DNA from: Oscillospiraceae bacterium
GTDB taxonomy: Bacteria > Bacillota > Clostridia > Oscillospirales > Ruminococcaceae
DNA length: 64,000 nt
Direction of reading: 5' to 3'
Assembly (NCBI GenBank): GCA_900768125.1
Contig: CAAGBS010000014.1
Span: forward strand, 18,663 to 82,662
The notes beneath the pieces are model-generated. The model did no database searches. It was not told where the DNA came from and saw nothing but the letters and a program-made list of their open reading frames with translations. Below, in pieces: positions 17,357 to 24,845 of this stretch (positions are counted from its first letter, which is position 1; every line of letters starts with the position of its first letter). Both the position numbers and the translations under genes were made by a program.

Positions 17357-18304
17357 ATGGAAGAATTTCATATGCCGTTGAAAGAGAATTTTCAGGAGCT
17401 TGTTCAGCACGGAAAGGCTGATTTTCCCATACAGTACTACGTCAACTCGCTGCACATAGCGGGAAACAGCGTCCCGCTCCACTGGCACCCGAACCTTGAA
17501 TTTTTCGTGGTGCACAGCGGCAGGGTGCATATCCAGGCGGGCAACTCAGAGGTCACGCTGGAGGCGGGGCAGGGGATATTCCTCAACACGAACTGCCTGC
17601 ACAGTTATCAGAGCGTGGGGGAAGCGCCCTGCTGCTGTCCGAATGTGGTTTTCCTGCCGGAGTTTATCGCGCCGGTGAACAGCGTGATCAACACGCGTTA
17701 CGTCATGCCGCTGACGCTAAACTCACAGCTGCCGTATGTGGTGCTGGACGGCGGCGCGGAGTGGAAGCTGGAGATACTGGAGTGCCTTGACCGGGTGTTC
17801 GCCATGCTGCAGGAATACGGCGAGCTTGGGCGCTACGGCGAGGTGCCGAGGCTCGATTTCCGGAATGCGCCGGGCGAGCGGGAATGCTTCGAGATACGTG
17901 TGCTGCGGGAGATAAGCCGCGCATGGGAGCTGCTTTTCACGCACCGCGGGGAGATGGAACTTGCCCCGTCGGTCAAGAATGAGCACGTTTTGCAGATAAG
18001 AATGCAGAAGATGATAGGGTTTATTCAGGAGCAGTATGCGCAGGACATTTCGCTGCAGGACATCGCAAATTCCGCGAGCATAAGCCGCAGCGAGGCTTCG
18101 CGGTGCTTCCAGAGTTACCTGCACACCTCCCCGGTGAGCTACCTGCTGAAATACCGCGTGGAGCGCTCCATGCAGCTGCTGCGCGATGGCAACATGACCG
18201 TGGAAGCAGTAGCGCTGGAGTGCGGATTCAGCAGCAGCGCGTATTTCTGCAAGCTTTTCCGCGCTCACACCGGAATGACTCCGAAGCAGTATCGCAGCAA
18301 GTGA
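17357..18304 (+). CDS. AraC-family transcriptional regulator with cupin sensor domain
   Basis: The 315-residue protein has an N-terminal cupin-like effector domain (residues about 15-100, with LHWHPNLEFFVVHSG containing the conserved His residues). It ends in a two-helix-turn-helix AraC DNA-binding domain (residues about 210-313: DISLQDIANSASISRSEASRCF and VEAVALECGFSSSAYFCKLF...TGMTPKQYR). Such regulators usually sense sugars and act on neighbouring genes; here the divergent binding-protein pair is the likely target, by position. Strong AGGAGG site upstream of the ATG. Confidence 0.93.
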   Translation: MEEFHMPLKENFQELVQHGKADFPIQYYVNSLHIAGNSVPLHWHPNLEFFVVHSGRVHIQAGNSEVTLEAGQGIFLNTNCLHSYQSVGEAPCCCPNVVFLPEFIAPVNSVINTRYVMPLTLNSQLPYVVLDGGAEWKLEILECLDRVFAMLQEYGELGRYGEVPRLDFRNAPGERECFEIRVLREISRAWELLFTHRGEMELAPSVKNEHVLQIRMQKMIGFIQEQYAQDISLQDIANSASISRSEASRCFQSYLHTSPVSYLLKYRVERSMQLLRDGNMTVEAVALECGFSSSAYFCKLFRAHTGMTPKQYRSK

Positions 18305-18322
18305 CTTGCAGGCTGCTGATAA

Positions 18323-18359
18323 TAAAAAAGCCGTACGACCAAAACCGTACGGCTTTTTA
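18323..18359 (+). terminator. Bidirectional intrinsic terminator after the AraC gene
   Basis: AAGCCGTACG and CGTACGGCTT pair, with A-tract before and T-tract after, so it can work on both strands. On the minus strand it lies just after the Big_2 remnant at 18372-18432. Confidence 0.88.
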
Positions 18360-18371
18360 TGTAAGTGTTAC

Positions 18372-18432
18372 TTGACTGTTATCTTTATTTCAGCGCTTTT
18401 TCCGCTGGACGATGTTACAGTAATGGTAGCTT
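18372..18432 (-). pseudogene. Remnant: C-terminal end of a Big_2 (bacterial Ig-like) domain protein
   Basis: On the minus strand this reads ATITVTSSSGKSAEIKITVK then stop, the usual ending of a Big_2 domain (compare GKSATCVVTVTAK in the gene at 19657). The frame is closed by a stop just upstream, so only about 20 residues remain, right before a terminator. It suggests a second Big_2-type gene once lay here and decayed. The rest of 18305-18704 holds no convincing gene. Confidence 0.45.
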
Positions 18433-18660
18433 TTTATTATTTTCACTGTACATATGATAGTTTTCAGCTGGCAGCGTACCACAGAAGACCCATTAAATAC
18501 TATAATAGTTATATAAAGGCAAGTTTAGTTACAAATATAATGTCTTTCGTGCAGAAACTCTATACAAACATCTGTTTATATGTTATAATAAACATGGATT
18601 GAATAGTGTCGTTTTACACTGAAATATGACAATATCTTCCATTTGGATTCTTTGTAATAT

Positions 18661-18683
18661 CCCCCCGGCTGCGAACCGGGGGG
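18661..18683 (-). terminator. Hairpin downstream of the HPr-kinase-like gene
   Basis: CCCCCCGG and CCGGGGGG pair around a short loop, 22 bp after the kinase stop codon. The T-tract is weak, so termination is likely but not certain. Confidence 0.45.
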
Positions 18684-18704
18684 ATAAAACTTTATAAGAA
18701 TAAC

Positions 18705-19400
18705 TCAGCGTTTCATTGCATTATACGCAGTCAGGACCGCTTCGCGGGAGATATTGCAGCCCATTCGCCAAACAGGGACTTCAGCGGTCACGCGATCGAT
18801 ACAGCCCAGCAGAGCGTCCATTCCGGCGGCGTCCTGCGGTCGGATAGTCTGGTCGAGCAGCGAGAACACGGCTCGGTCAGCGGGGAATGGCTCGATGTGG
18901 TTGTCCGCGCTGCGCTCCAGAATGCATATCCCCTGCAGCGGGACTTCCGCGTTGAGGTTGAGGTCGCTCTTGCCGCTCCAGGGAGTGCCGCAGGCGGTGA
19001 TGGAGTCTCCGCGCAGCATTATCGCGGGCTTGTCGTCGTTGAGTATCGCGGCGCGCTGTCCGAACTCCTCCAGCCACAGCGCGGTGTGCGTGGATTTCCC
19101 CGTGCCGCTGGGCGCTGAGAACAGGTAAGCCCTGCCGTCCAGCACAACGGCGCTGGAATGCAGCATGAATCCCCCGCGCTGCGGCAGGCTGCGGTAGAAC
19201 TGCTCCGCAGTCAGCACGATCTCGCAGTTGTCCTCGTCAAGCCCGGTGTCAAGGCTCAGCTGCCTTATCGCGTCCCCATCGAACGGGATAACAAGCTCCG
19301 GCTCGCCCTCGTCAGCGAGAAATTTCTCAGCCCTTGCGGTCATGGTCGGGTATCTCAGGTCGCAGTCCACCCGTATGCCGCATATTTTGTACTGCTTCAT
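18705..19400 (-). CDS. HPr kinase/phosphorylase-like P-loop kinase of a peptide cluster
   Basis: The 231-residue protein has a P-loop SAPSGTGKST (residues 95-104) preceded by the MLHSSAVVLDGRAYLF strand that is typical of HPr-kinase-like proteins. A conserved NDDKPAI (about 120) and GTPWSGK (about 140) follow. Proteins of this small type, lacking the HPrK N-terminal domain, occur in RiPP clusters such as lasso-peptide loci, where they phosphorylate the peptide. It is the last gene of a minus-strand operon behind a 55-residue peptide gene, 70 bp away with a GC-rich hairpin between. The substrate is inferred, not shown. Ribosome binding site AAAGGTG. Confidence 0.82.
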   Translation of the reverse strand: MKQYKICGIRVDCDLRYPTMTARAEKFLADEGEPELVIPFDGDAIRQLSLDTGLDEDNCEIVLTAEQFYRSLPQRGGFMLHSSAVVLDGRAYLFSAPSGTGKSTHTALWLEEFGQRAAILNDDKPAIMLRGDSITACGTPWSGKSDLNLNAEVPLQGICILERSADNHIEPFPADRAVFSLLDQTIRPQDAAGMDALLGCIDRVTAEVPVWRMGCNISREAVLTAYNAMKR

Positions 19401-19420
19401 ATTTCACCTTTCAGAACAAA

Positions 19421-19447
19421 GCGCCGGACGCAATACACGCCCGGCGC
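19421..19447 (-). terminator. Hairpin between peptide gene and kinase gene (possible attenuator)
   Basis: Arms GCGCCGG (19421-19427) and CCGGCGC (19441-19447) pair around a loop; on the minus strand TTTGTT follows. Its place just after the small peptide gene suggests partial termination, giving more peptide than kinase. Confidence 0.5.
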
Positions 19448-19470
19448 AAGCTGTTATCAGTCAGGGAAGA

Positions 19471-19638
19471 TTACTTCCAGTCGCCCTTGCTGAGGTCGAT
19501 CTCGATGCTGGTGTTGTTATCAGCGTTGAGGGTGCCGCCGTTCTTCATGCCCTCTGCGGTCAGTCCGCTGGAGGTGATGATATCTTCGGTGGTGAAAGCT
19601 GTGATCTCTATTTCAGGCTTGGTGTATGTCTTTTTCAC
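19471..19638 (-). CDS. Small RiPP-precursor-like peptide, 55 aa (GTG start)
   Basis: A 56-codon frame starts at GTG 19638, with AGGAGG eight bases upstream, and ends at TAA. The peptide begins MKKTYTKPEIEITAF, followed by an acidic and Ser/Thr-rich stretch, then a Gly/Asn-rich part and the end DLSKGDWK. It has no signal peptide, no cysteine and no membrane segment. The YTKPEI segment fits the YxxPxL-type leader motif recognised by PqqD-like proteins, and a PqqD gene lies across the divergent promoter. It sits 18 bp after the Big_2 protein gene and before the HPr-kinase-like gene. I read it as the precursor of a modified, exported peptide; the core and the modification are unknown. Confidence 0.72.
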   Translation of the reverse strand: MKKTYTKPEIEITAFTTEDIITSSGLTAEGMKNGGTLNADNNTSIEIDLSKGDWK

Positions 19639-19656
19639 TGTATTGTCCTCCTATTA

Positions 19657-22257
19657 TCAGCCCTTGCCGACGGTCGGCTCTACCTTGATGGAGATAGCGC
19701 CCCAGGAATCATCGACGTTCAGAAGCTTCATTGCGATGTAGTGGCTGCCGTTCTTTGCGCTGTATTCCACACCGTCCTTGGTGTACGTTACCTCGTCGTA
19801 GTAGGAATCCAGCTGCAGGGTCTCGGAATATATCTTGCCGTCCTCCCTGGAGATGGTAACTGTCAGGAAGTCGCAGTTCTTCACGTCCTCATCGGAGATG
19901 AAGAACAGAGCCAGCATGTTCCTGGTGCCGTCGCTGTTGACGGTGGTAGCTACGGAATCGACCTTTGTGAATGAGGTCGGGGTGGAGGGGTACTTCTTGT
20001 CGTCCGGAGTTGCAGCCTTTGCGGTGACTGTAACAACGCATGTCGCAGACTTACCGCCTGCTGTCGCGGTGATGGTCGCCTTGCCGGCGGAGAGCGCGGT
20101 TATCTTGCCGTCGGATACTGCGGCTACGGTCGAGTCGGAGGAGGTCCAGGTGACGGTCTTGTCGGCTGCGTTGTCGGGCTTCACGGAAGCGGTGAGCTGT
20201 GCGGTCTCGCCCTCGGTGAGGGATATCTCGGTCTTGTCGAGTGTGACTTCGGTTACTTCTACAGCCTTTACGGTGAGCTTGCATACAGCGGAAACTTCGC
20301 CTGCGGTCGCAGTGATCTCAGCGGTGCCGACTGCCTTGGCGGTAACGTTGCCGTTCTCGTCAACGACCGCAACGGTCTCATCGGAGGACTTCCAGATAAC
20401 ATCGTCGGTGGAATCCTCGGGAGTTATGGCAGCGGTCAGCTTGAACTTTTCGCCTACGGGAACGGTCTTTTCGGATTCGCTAAGCTTGATGCCGGTCGCG
20501 GGTATCTCCTTGTCGACTACGGTCACGGAAGCGGTCGCGGAGTGGGTGTCGATGCCGTCATCGACTACAACGGTTATCTCAGCCTTGCCGGCTGCTACTG
20601 CTGTGATGGTGCCCCCGTTGTCTACGGTTGCGACATCGGTGTTGCTGGAGGTGTACTTTACGGTGTAATCCTGCAGGGTCACGTCCTCAGGGGCAACAAC
20701 GGGAGTTATCTTCGCGGTCTTTCCGGCAGCCAGGCTGAATGTGTCCTTTTCAAGCGTAACGCCGGTAGCGTAGTACTTGATTTCGCCCTTGATGTCAGCA
20801 CCGGAGATCTCGTACCTGTCAGCTGCGTCTCCTGCGAGGGTGATCTCCGCGGAGTAGCTGGTCTTTGCAGCGTCAGCGGCGAACTTAACGGTGTAGTCGG
20901 TGCCCTTGGTGAGGGACAGGTTGTCGCTGAAAACAGGGGTGTATGCAGCCTCGGCAGCTGTGAGAAGCTCATCGAGGGTCTTGTCGTGGACCTTTATCTC
21001 GTCAAGCGCGGTGTTGGTGACGGAAACGGACTTCTTATTGACCGTTATAGCAACGGAATCGCCCTTTCCTCCGGCTTCGGCGATGATAGTCACATCGCCT
21101 GCCTTCTTGAATGTAACTACGCCGTTGCTTACGGTGGCAACGTCCTCGTTGCTGGAGGACCATGCTATTTCGTCAGCGCCGTCAGCGTCAGCGGGAGTTA
21201 CCTCAGCCTTGAGCGTGAGGGTATCGCCGTATGTATACGCGGACTTTACCGCAGAGCCGTCCTCGGCGGTTATCTTTACGCTTTCAACGCCTGTGGAAGC
21301 GGGGTTGATCGTGAAGGTTTCATCAGTCTTCAGCTTGGAAACGGCATCCGGCAGGTTGGAATTATCAGCCATGTTGATCTGAATGCCGATGATCTGCAGG
21401 ACGTCGGTGTCTGCAACACCGGAAATAGAGTCGAGAGACCATCTGAGGTTGGAATCAAGCGAAGTGCTGCTGGAAGCCGTCCAGGTATAGCCACTGCCCC
21501 ACTGAGCGTAAATGCAGTAGGAGTAGTCGCTTGCGGAACCGTTCACGCTGTCCTTGACATAAGCTATGCCGTCATATGTCAGGCTCTTGAACTTTTCCTT
21601 CATTTCGCCGTAAGTAGTGGTGCCGATGGTAACTCCGTCCAGTGTAGTGGGCAGCATTCCCTGAGCCGTGCCGTTGGGGCACCAGTCCTGTGCCTTCTGC
21701 TTTGTCATGGTGATGGGCGAGCCATCGTAAGCGGGGATCGCAAGATCGGTCCTTGTGTCGGTCTCACCGGAAGCGCTTACCAGGGTAGCGCTGGTAATGG
21801 TGATCTTGGGGTCGAACTCATCGCCGGTGGCATAGGTGGAAGCAGGCTCGACAAGGAATACGATAGCTTCGTATGTCTTGTCCTGCGAACCGGAAACGTC
21901 AAGCTCAATGGTGCCGCTTTCCTGTGCGGAAGCAACCTGCTGGAGCCAGTTTACCGTACCGTTCTGTGCGACAAGGTACAGGTTTGCGATATCGCTTGCC
22001 GCCTCGCAGGTGTAGCTGACAACTATCTTGCTGTAGCCCTCAAGGCTGGCAGCATTTCCCCATTTATTGTCAAGCGTAAGGCTGGGCTTGGAAATATTTC
22101 CGGGATTCCACTGATCTTCCTCAAGAGTGGTGCTGCCGATAGAACCTGTAGCAAGGTCTACGCTTGTTGCAGCGCTTGCAGTTATCTGGCATACGATGGA
22201 CGAGCCTACAGCCATAACGCCTGCCATGGAAGCCGCCATCAAACGTCTGATTCTCAT
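19657..22257 (-). CDS. Secreted protein with bacterial Ig-like (Big_2) repeats
   Basis: The start is ATG 22257, with AAGGAGG eight bases upstream (a longer frame to 22308 lacks one). The 866-residue product has a signal peptide ending near ITASAA, then an unassigned beta-rich domain of about 280 residues (W-rich, possibly carbohydrate binding). A series of Big_2-type domains follows (the WSSSNEDVATVSNG, YTSSNTDVATVDNG, WKSSDETVAVVDENG and WTSSDSTVAAVSDG motifs mark them), then a C-terminal beta domain of about 110 residues. No sorting signal or membrane anchor is seen, so it is probably released or held non-covalently. It heads the minus-strand operon with the small peptide and kinase genes. 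Confidence 0.88.
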   Translation of the reverse strand: MRIRRLMAASMAGVMAVGSSIVCQITASAATSVDLATGSIGSTTLEEDQWNPGNISKPSLTLDNKWGNAASLEGYSKIVVSYTCEAASDIANLYLVAQNGTVNWLQQVASAQESGTIELDVSGSQDKTYEAIVFLVEPASTYATGDEFDPKITITSATLVSASGETDTRTDLAIPAYDGSPITMTKQKAQDWCPNGTAQGMLPTTLDGVTIGTTTYGEMKEKFKSLTYDGIAYVKDSVNGSASDYSYCIYAQWGSGYTWTASSSTSLDSNLRWSLDSISGVADTDVLQIIGIQINMADNSNLPDAVSKLKTDETFTINPASTGVESVKITAEDGSAVKSAYTYGDTLTLKAEVTPADADGADEIAWSSSNEDVATVSNGVVTFKKAGDVTIIAEAGGKGDSVAITVNKKSVSVTNTALDEIKVHDKTLDELLTAAEAAYTPVFSDNLSLTKGTDYTVKFAADAAKTSYSAEITLAGDAADRYEISGADIKGEIKYYATGVTLEKDTFSLAAGKTAKITPVVAPEDVTLQDYTVKYTSSNTDVATVDNGGTITAVAAGKAEITVVVDDGIDTHSATASVTVVDKEIPATGIKLSESEKTVPVGEKFKLTAAITPEDSTDDVIWKSSDETVAVVDENGNVTAKAVGTAEITATAGEVSAVCKLTVKAVEVTEVTLDKTEISLTEGETAQLTASVKPDNAADKTVTWTSSDSTVAAVSDGKITALSAGKATITATAGGKSATCVVTVTAKAATPDDKKYPSTPTSFTKVDSVATTVNSDGTRNMLALFFISDEDVKNCDFLTVTISREDGKIYSETLQLDSYYDEVTYTKDGVEYSAKNGSHYIAMKLLNVDDSWGAISIKVEPTVGKG

Positions 22258-22313
22258 AAAAAATCCTCCTTGTAAATTTATTTTCCTGTGCGGAAAATAA
22301 TACTTCAATTTAA

Positions 22314-22342
22314 ATTATAGAATATCACGTTACAAAAGTCAA
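22314..22342 (-). promoter_or_regulatory. Promoter of the Big_2/peptide/kinase operon
   Basis: On the minus strand TTGACT (22342-22337), 17 bp, TATAAT (22319-22314). It has the same -35 and -10 hexamers as the divergent PqqD promoter. Confidence 0.78.
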
Positions 22343-22438
22343 GCTGTAAATGAGTTACATGAAAAAATCGGCATTTAGCACTTATAATTCCGCAGAAAAT
22401 TGTACATTTTACCTATACAAAGTCCCGGCAGCCCCGTA

Positions 22439-22467
22439 TTGACTTTTCAAACCCGATAATATATAAT
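22439..22467 (+). promoter_or_regulatory. Promoter of the PqqD/peptidase/ABC/nucleotidyltransferase operon
   Basis: TTGACT (22439-22444), 17 bp, TATAAT (22462-22467), 33 bp before the PqqD start. Confidence 0.78.
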
Positions 22468-22500
22468 TAAAACAGTGATTTTACGAAAGGGGCAACGCGA

Positions 22501-22764
22501 ATGAAAATCAAGGACGGATTCATGCTGCGCAGGGTCGGAGGGCAGTTCGTGGTAGTGGCGCTGGGCGAGGCGAGCCGCAGCTTCAACGGGATAATCCGGC
22601 TGAACGACACCGGAAAATTCCTGTGGGAGCATCTTTCTGCGGACAGGACCGAGGAGCAGCTCTGCGAAGCGCTTCTCGCGGAATATGACGTAACGCCGCA
22701 GCAGGCGCGCGCGGACGTTTCGGAGTTCACCGGCACGCTTAAAAAGGCGGCTCTCCTTGTCTGA
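22501..22764 (+). CDS. PqqD family peptide-binding protein
   Basis: The 87-residue protein has the PqqD-like winged-helix pattern: an N-terminal beta-strand pair (MKIKDGFMLRRVGGQFVVV), FNGIIRLNDTGKFLWEHL, and a C-terminal helix with EEQLCEALLAEYDVTPQQARADV. Such domains (RiPP recognition elements) bind the leader of a precursor peptide and present it to modifying enzymes. It is the first gene of the plus-strand operon with GAAAGGGG as ribosome binding site; its stop overlaps the start of the next gene. Confidence 0.9.
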   Translation: MKIKDGFMLRRVGGQFVVVALGEASRSFNGIIRLNDTGKFLWEHLSADRTEEQLCEALLAEYDVTPQQARADVSEFTGTLKKAALLV

Positions 22765-23197
22765 GGAACGCTTCCGGCTGGCGGACTACGCCGACGCCAT
22801 TCGCGAGGTGCTGGACAGCGGCGGGGAGTTCACGCTGTTCCCGCGCGGTACGAGTATGCTCCCGCTGATAGTCGAGGGGCGCGACAGCGTTACGCTGGAA
22901 AAACGCCCGGTGAAGCCAGGCGATATCGCATTCTATCAGCGTGCGGACGGCTCGTATATCCTCCACCGCGCGATAGGCTTCGCGGACGGCTTCTACACCA
23001 TGTGCGGCGACAACCAGCTTTCCCCCGAGCCGGGAATAGCGCCGGAGCAGGTCATCGCCGCGGTGAAGTACGTAACCCGGCGCGGAAAGCGGCTTGACTG
23101 CGGCAGCTTCGGCTATCGGGCGTATCTGCTGCTGTGGAGGAGCTTTTTTGTCCGCAGAGTTTATTTCAGGCTTCGGAGGTTGTTCCATGGGGCTTAA
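22757..23197 (+). CDS. Signal-peptidase-I-like (S24/S26) protein
   Basis: The start is TTG 22757, overlapping the PqqD stop by 8 bp (translational coupling). The 146-residue protein has the FPRGTSMLPLI motif with candidate nucleophile Ser33, and SYILHRAIGF with His70 in the place of the usual Lys. This Ser/His pattern is that of the SipW/ER-type S26 enzymes rather than the Ser/Lys type. The GDNQLSPEPG motif is also conserved. There is no clear transmembrane anchor; the C-terminus is Arg-rich and hydrophobic. It could cleave the leader of the cluster's peptide. Confidence 0.82.
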   Translation: MSEERFRLADYADAIREVLDSGGEFTLFPRGTSMLPLIVEGRDSVTLEKRPVKPGDIAFYQRADGSYILHRAIGFADGFYTMCGDNQLSPEPGIAPEQVIAAVKYVTRRGKRLDCGSFGYRAYLLLWRSFFVRRVYFRLRRLFHGA

Positions 23198-24845
23198 AAA
23201 TTCAGACCGCGCGGCTCTCCGCTGGCTTCTCAGCCGCACCCGGGGCAGGCGCGCGGCTCTTGCGGCGGTCGTTGGCGGGAATGCGGTCTTCGCGGCGGCG
23301 GGCGCAGTTTTCGCACTGTTCTGCCGGGGAGTGATCGACTGCGCCGTTGACGGCGACCGAAACGGTATTTTCCGCTATGCGATGCTGCTTGCCGGGGTGG
23401 TTCTGCTTCAGCTGATTCTCCGGCTGGTGTGCGGCTGGCTGTCCGAAAAAGTCCGCGCCGGAATAGAAATGGAGATACGGCAGGAACTTTTCGGCTGCCT
23501 TATCTCGGCTGAGACCGGAGAGGTCTCGCGCTATCACACCGCCGAACTTCTCAACAGGCTGTTTTCAGATGTCAGAATATGCGCGGACGGCATCGCTGAT
23601 ATAATTCCGGCGGCGGTCAATATGGCGACTCAGCTTCTCTGCGCCGGGGTGCTGATGATAGTTCTCCAGCCGTGGTTCGCGGCGGTATTCGCGGCGGCGG
23701 GACTGCTGATGTTCGCGGCTCTGACCCTTTTCCGCAGCCGCCTGAAAGGACTGCACAAGCAGGTGCAGGAAAAAGAGGGAAAAGTACGGGCTTTGATACA
23801 GGAAACGCTCTCAAATCCGCTGGTGGTGCGGGTCTTCGGGGCGCAGCGGAAAATGCTCGGCAGAAACGACGTCAGCCAGCGGGAACATTACCGCCTGCGA
23901 ATGAAGCGCCGCGCCCTCGGGATAACCGCCGGTGCGGGATTCGGGCTGATTTTCCAGGCGGGCTACGTTCTCGCGCTGGTGTGGGGAAGCTACGGGATAT
24001 TCTCCGGCACGATGAGCTACGGCACGCTGACTGCGGTTTTACAGCTGGTGAACCAGATACAGTCGCCGTTTGCGGGGCTGTCATCGCTTCTGCCGCAGTA
24101 CTACTCCGCGGCGGCTTCCGCCGAAAGGCTCATCGAACTGCAGGATCTGCCGCAGAAGCCGCCCGCAGTTTCTCCGCTTCGCAATGAGGATTTCACCGGC
24201 CTGGAGATAAGCGGTGTGAGATTCTCATACGGCGGCGGCGAGGTCATCTCCCGCGCGGACATGACCGTGAACAGGGGCGACATCGCCGCGCTGACCGGGA
24301 TCTCCGGCGGCGGAAAATCCACGCTTTTCCGGCTGATACTGGGCGCTTACAAGCCGCAGGCGGGCAGTATCGCGATACGCGCCGGGAATGAGACGCGCTC
24401 CCCGGGCGGGGATACGCGTGGGCTGTTCGCCTACGTCCCGCAGGGGAACTGCCTGTTCTCCGGGACGATTCGCGATAACATAGCGTTCGCGCGACCTGCG
24501 GACGATGAGCTGATAATGCAGTCCGCGCGCGCCGCCTGCGCTGAGGATTTCATATCTCGGCTGCCGGACGGGCTGGATACGCCCATCGGCGAGAACGGCG
24601 CTGGGCTTTCCGAGGGGCAGGCGCAGCGGATAGCAGTCGCGAGGGCTTTGTACAGCGGGGCGTGCTTCCTGCTGCTGGACGAGGCTACCTCCGCGCTGGA
24701 CGGCGAGACTGAATCCCGTCTGCTGAAAAACATAGCCGCGCTGGACGGGAAGACCGTGCTTATAGTCACGCACCGCCCAGCCGCACTGGAGATATGCTCC
24801 CGAAAATTCACGCTGAAAGACGGTGTACTAGATGAGCGAAACTGA
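23187..24845 (+). CDS. ABC transporter, fused membrane and ATPase domains (exporter type)
   Basis: I place the start at ATG 23187, which has GGAGGT eight bases upstream and overlaps the peptidase gene by 11 bp. The 552-residue protein has an N-terminal six-helix ABC membrane domain (about residues 30-310) and a C-terminal ATPase. The ATPase shows Walker A GISGGGKST, a Q-loop, a signature LSEGQ (instead of LSGGQ), Walker B CFLLLDEATS and the H-loop VTHRP. This is a half-transporter of the MsbA/LmrA type and would work as a homodimer. It has no N-terminal C39 peptidase domain, so cleavage would need another enzyme, such as the S26-like protein next door. Confidence 0.93.
   Translation: MGLKNSDRAALRWLLSRTRGRRAALAAVVGGNAVFAAAGAVFALFCRGVIDCAVDGDRNGIFRYAMLLAGVVLLQLILRLVCGWLSEKVRAGIEMEIRQELFGCLISAETGEVSRYHTAELLNRLFSDVRICADGIADIIPAAVNMATQLLCAGVLMIVLQPWFAAVFAAAGLLMFAALTLFRSRLKGLHKQVQEKEGKVRALIQETLSNPLVVRVFGAQRKMLGRNDVSQREHYRLRMKRRALGITAGAGFGLIFQAGYVLALVWGSYGIFSGTMSYGTLTAVLQLVNQIQSPFAGLSSLLPQYYSAAASAERLIELQDLPQKPPAVSPLRNEDFTGLEISGVRFSYGGGEVISRADMTVNRGDIAALTGISGGGKSTLFRLILGAYKPQAGSIAIRAGNETRSPGGDTRGLFAYVPQGNCLFSGTIRDNIAFARPADDELIMQSARAACAEDFISRLPDGLDTPIGENGAGLSEGQAQRIAVARALYSGACFLLLDEATSALDGETESRLLKNIAALDGKTVLIVTHRPAALEICSRKFTLKDGVLDERN

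Noticed and set aside
18306..18602. 98-codon frame on the plus strand after the AraC gene
   Set aside because: It runs through a terminator hairpin and has no ribosome site; the region instead holds a minus-strand Big_2 remnant.
20542..22275. Long open frame on the plus strand (about 577 codons)
   Set aside because: It is the reverse shadow of the Big_2 gene, without ribosome binding site, and the translation has no recognisable domain.
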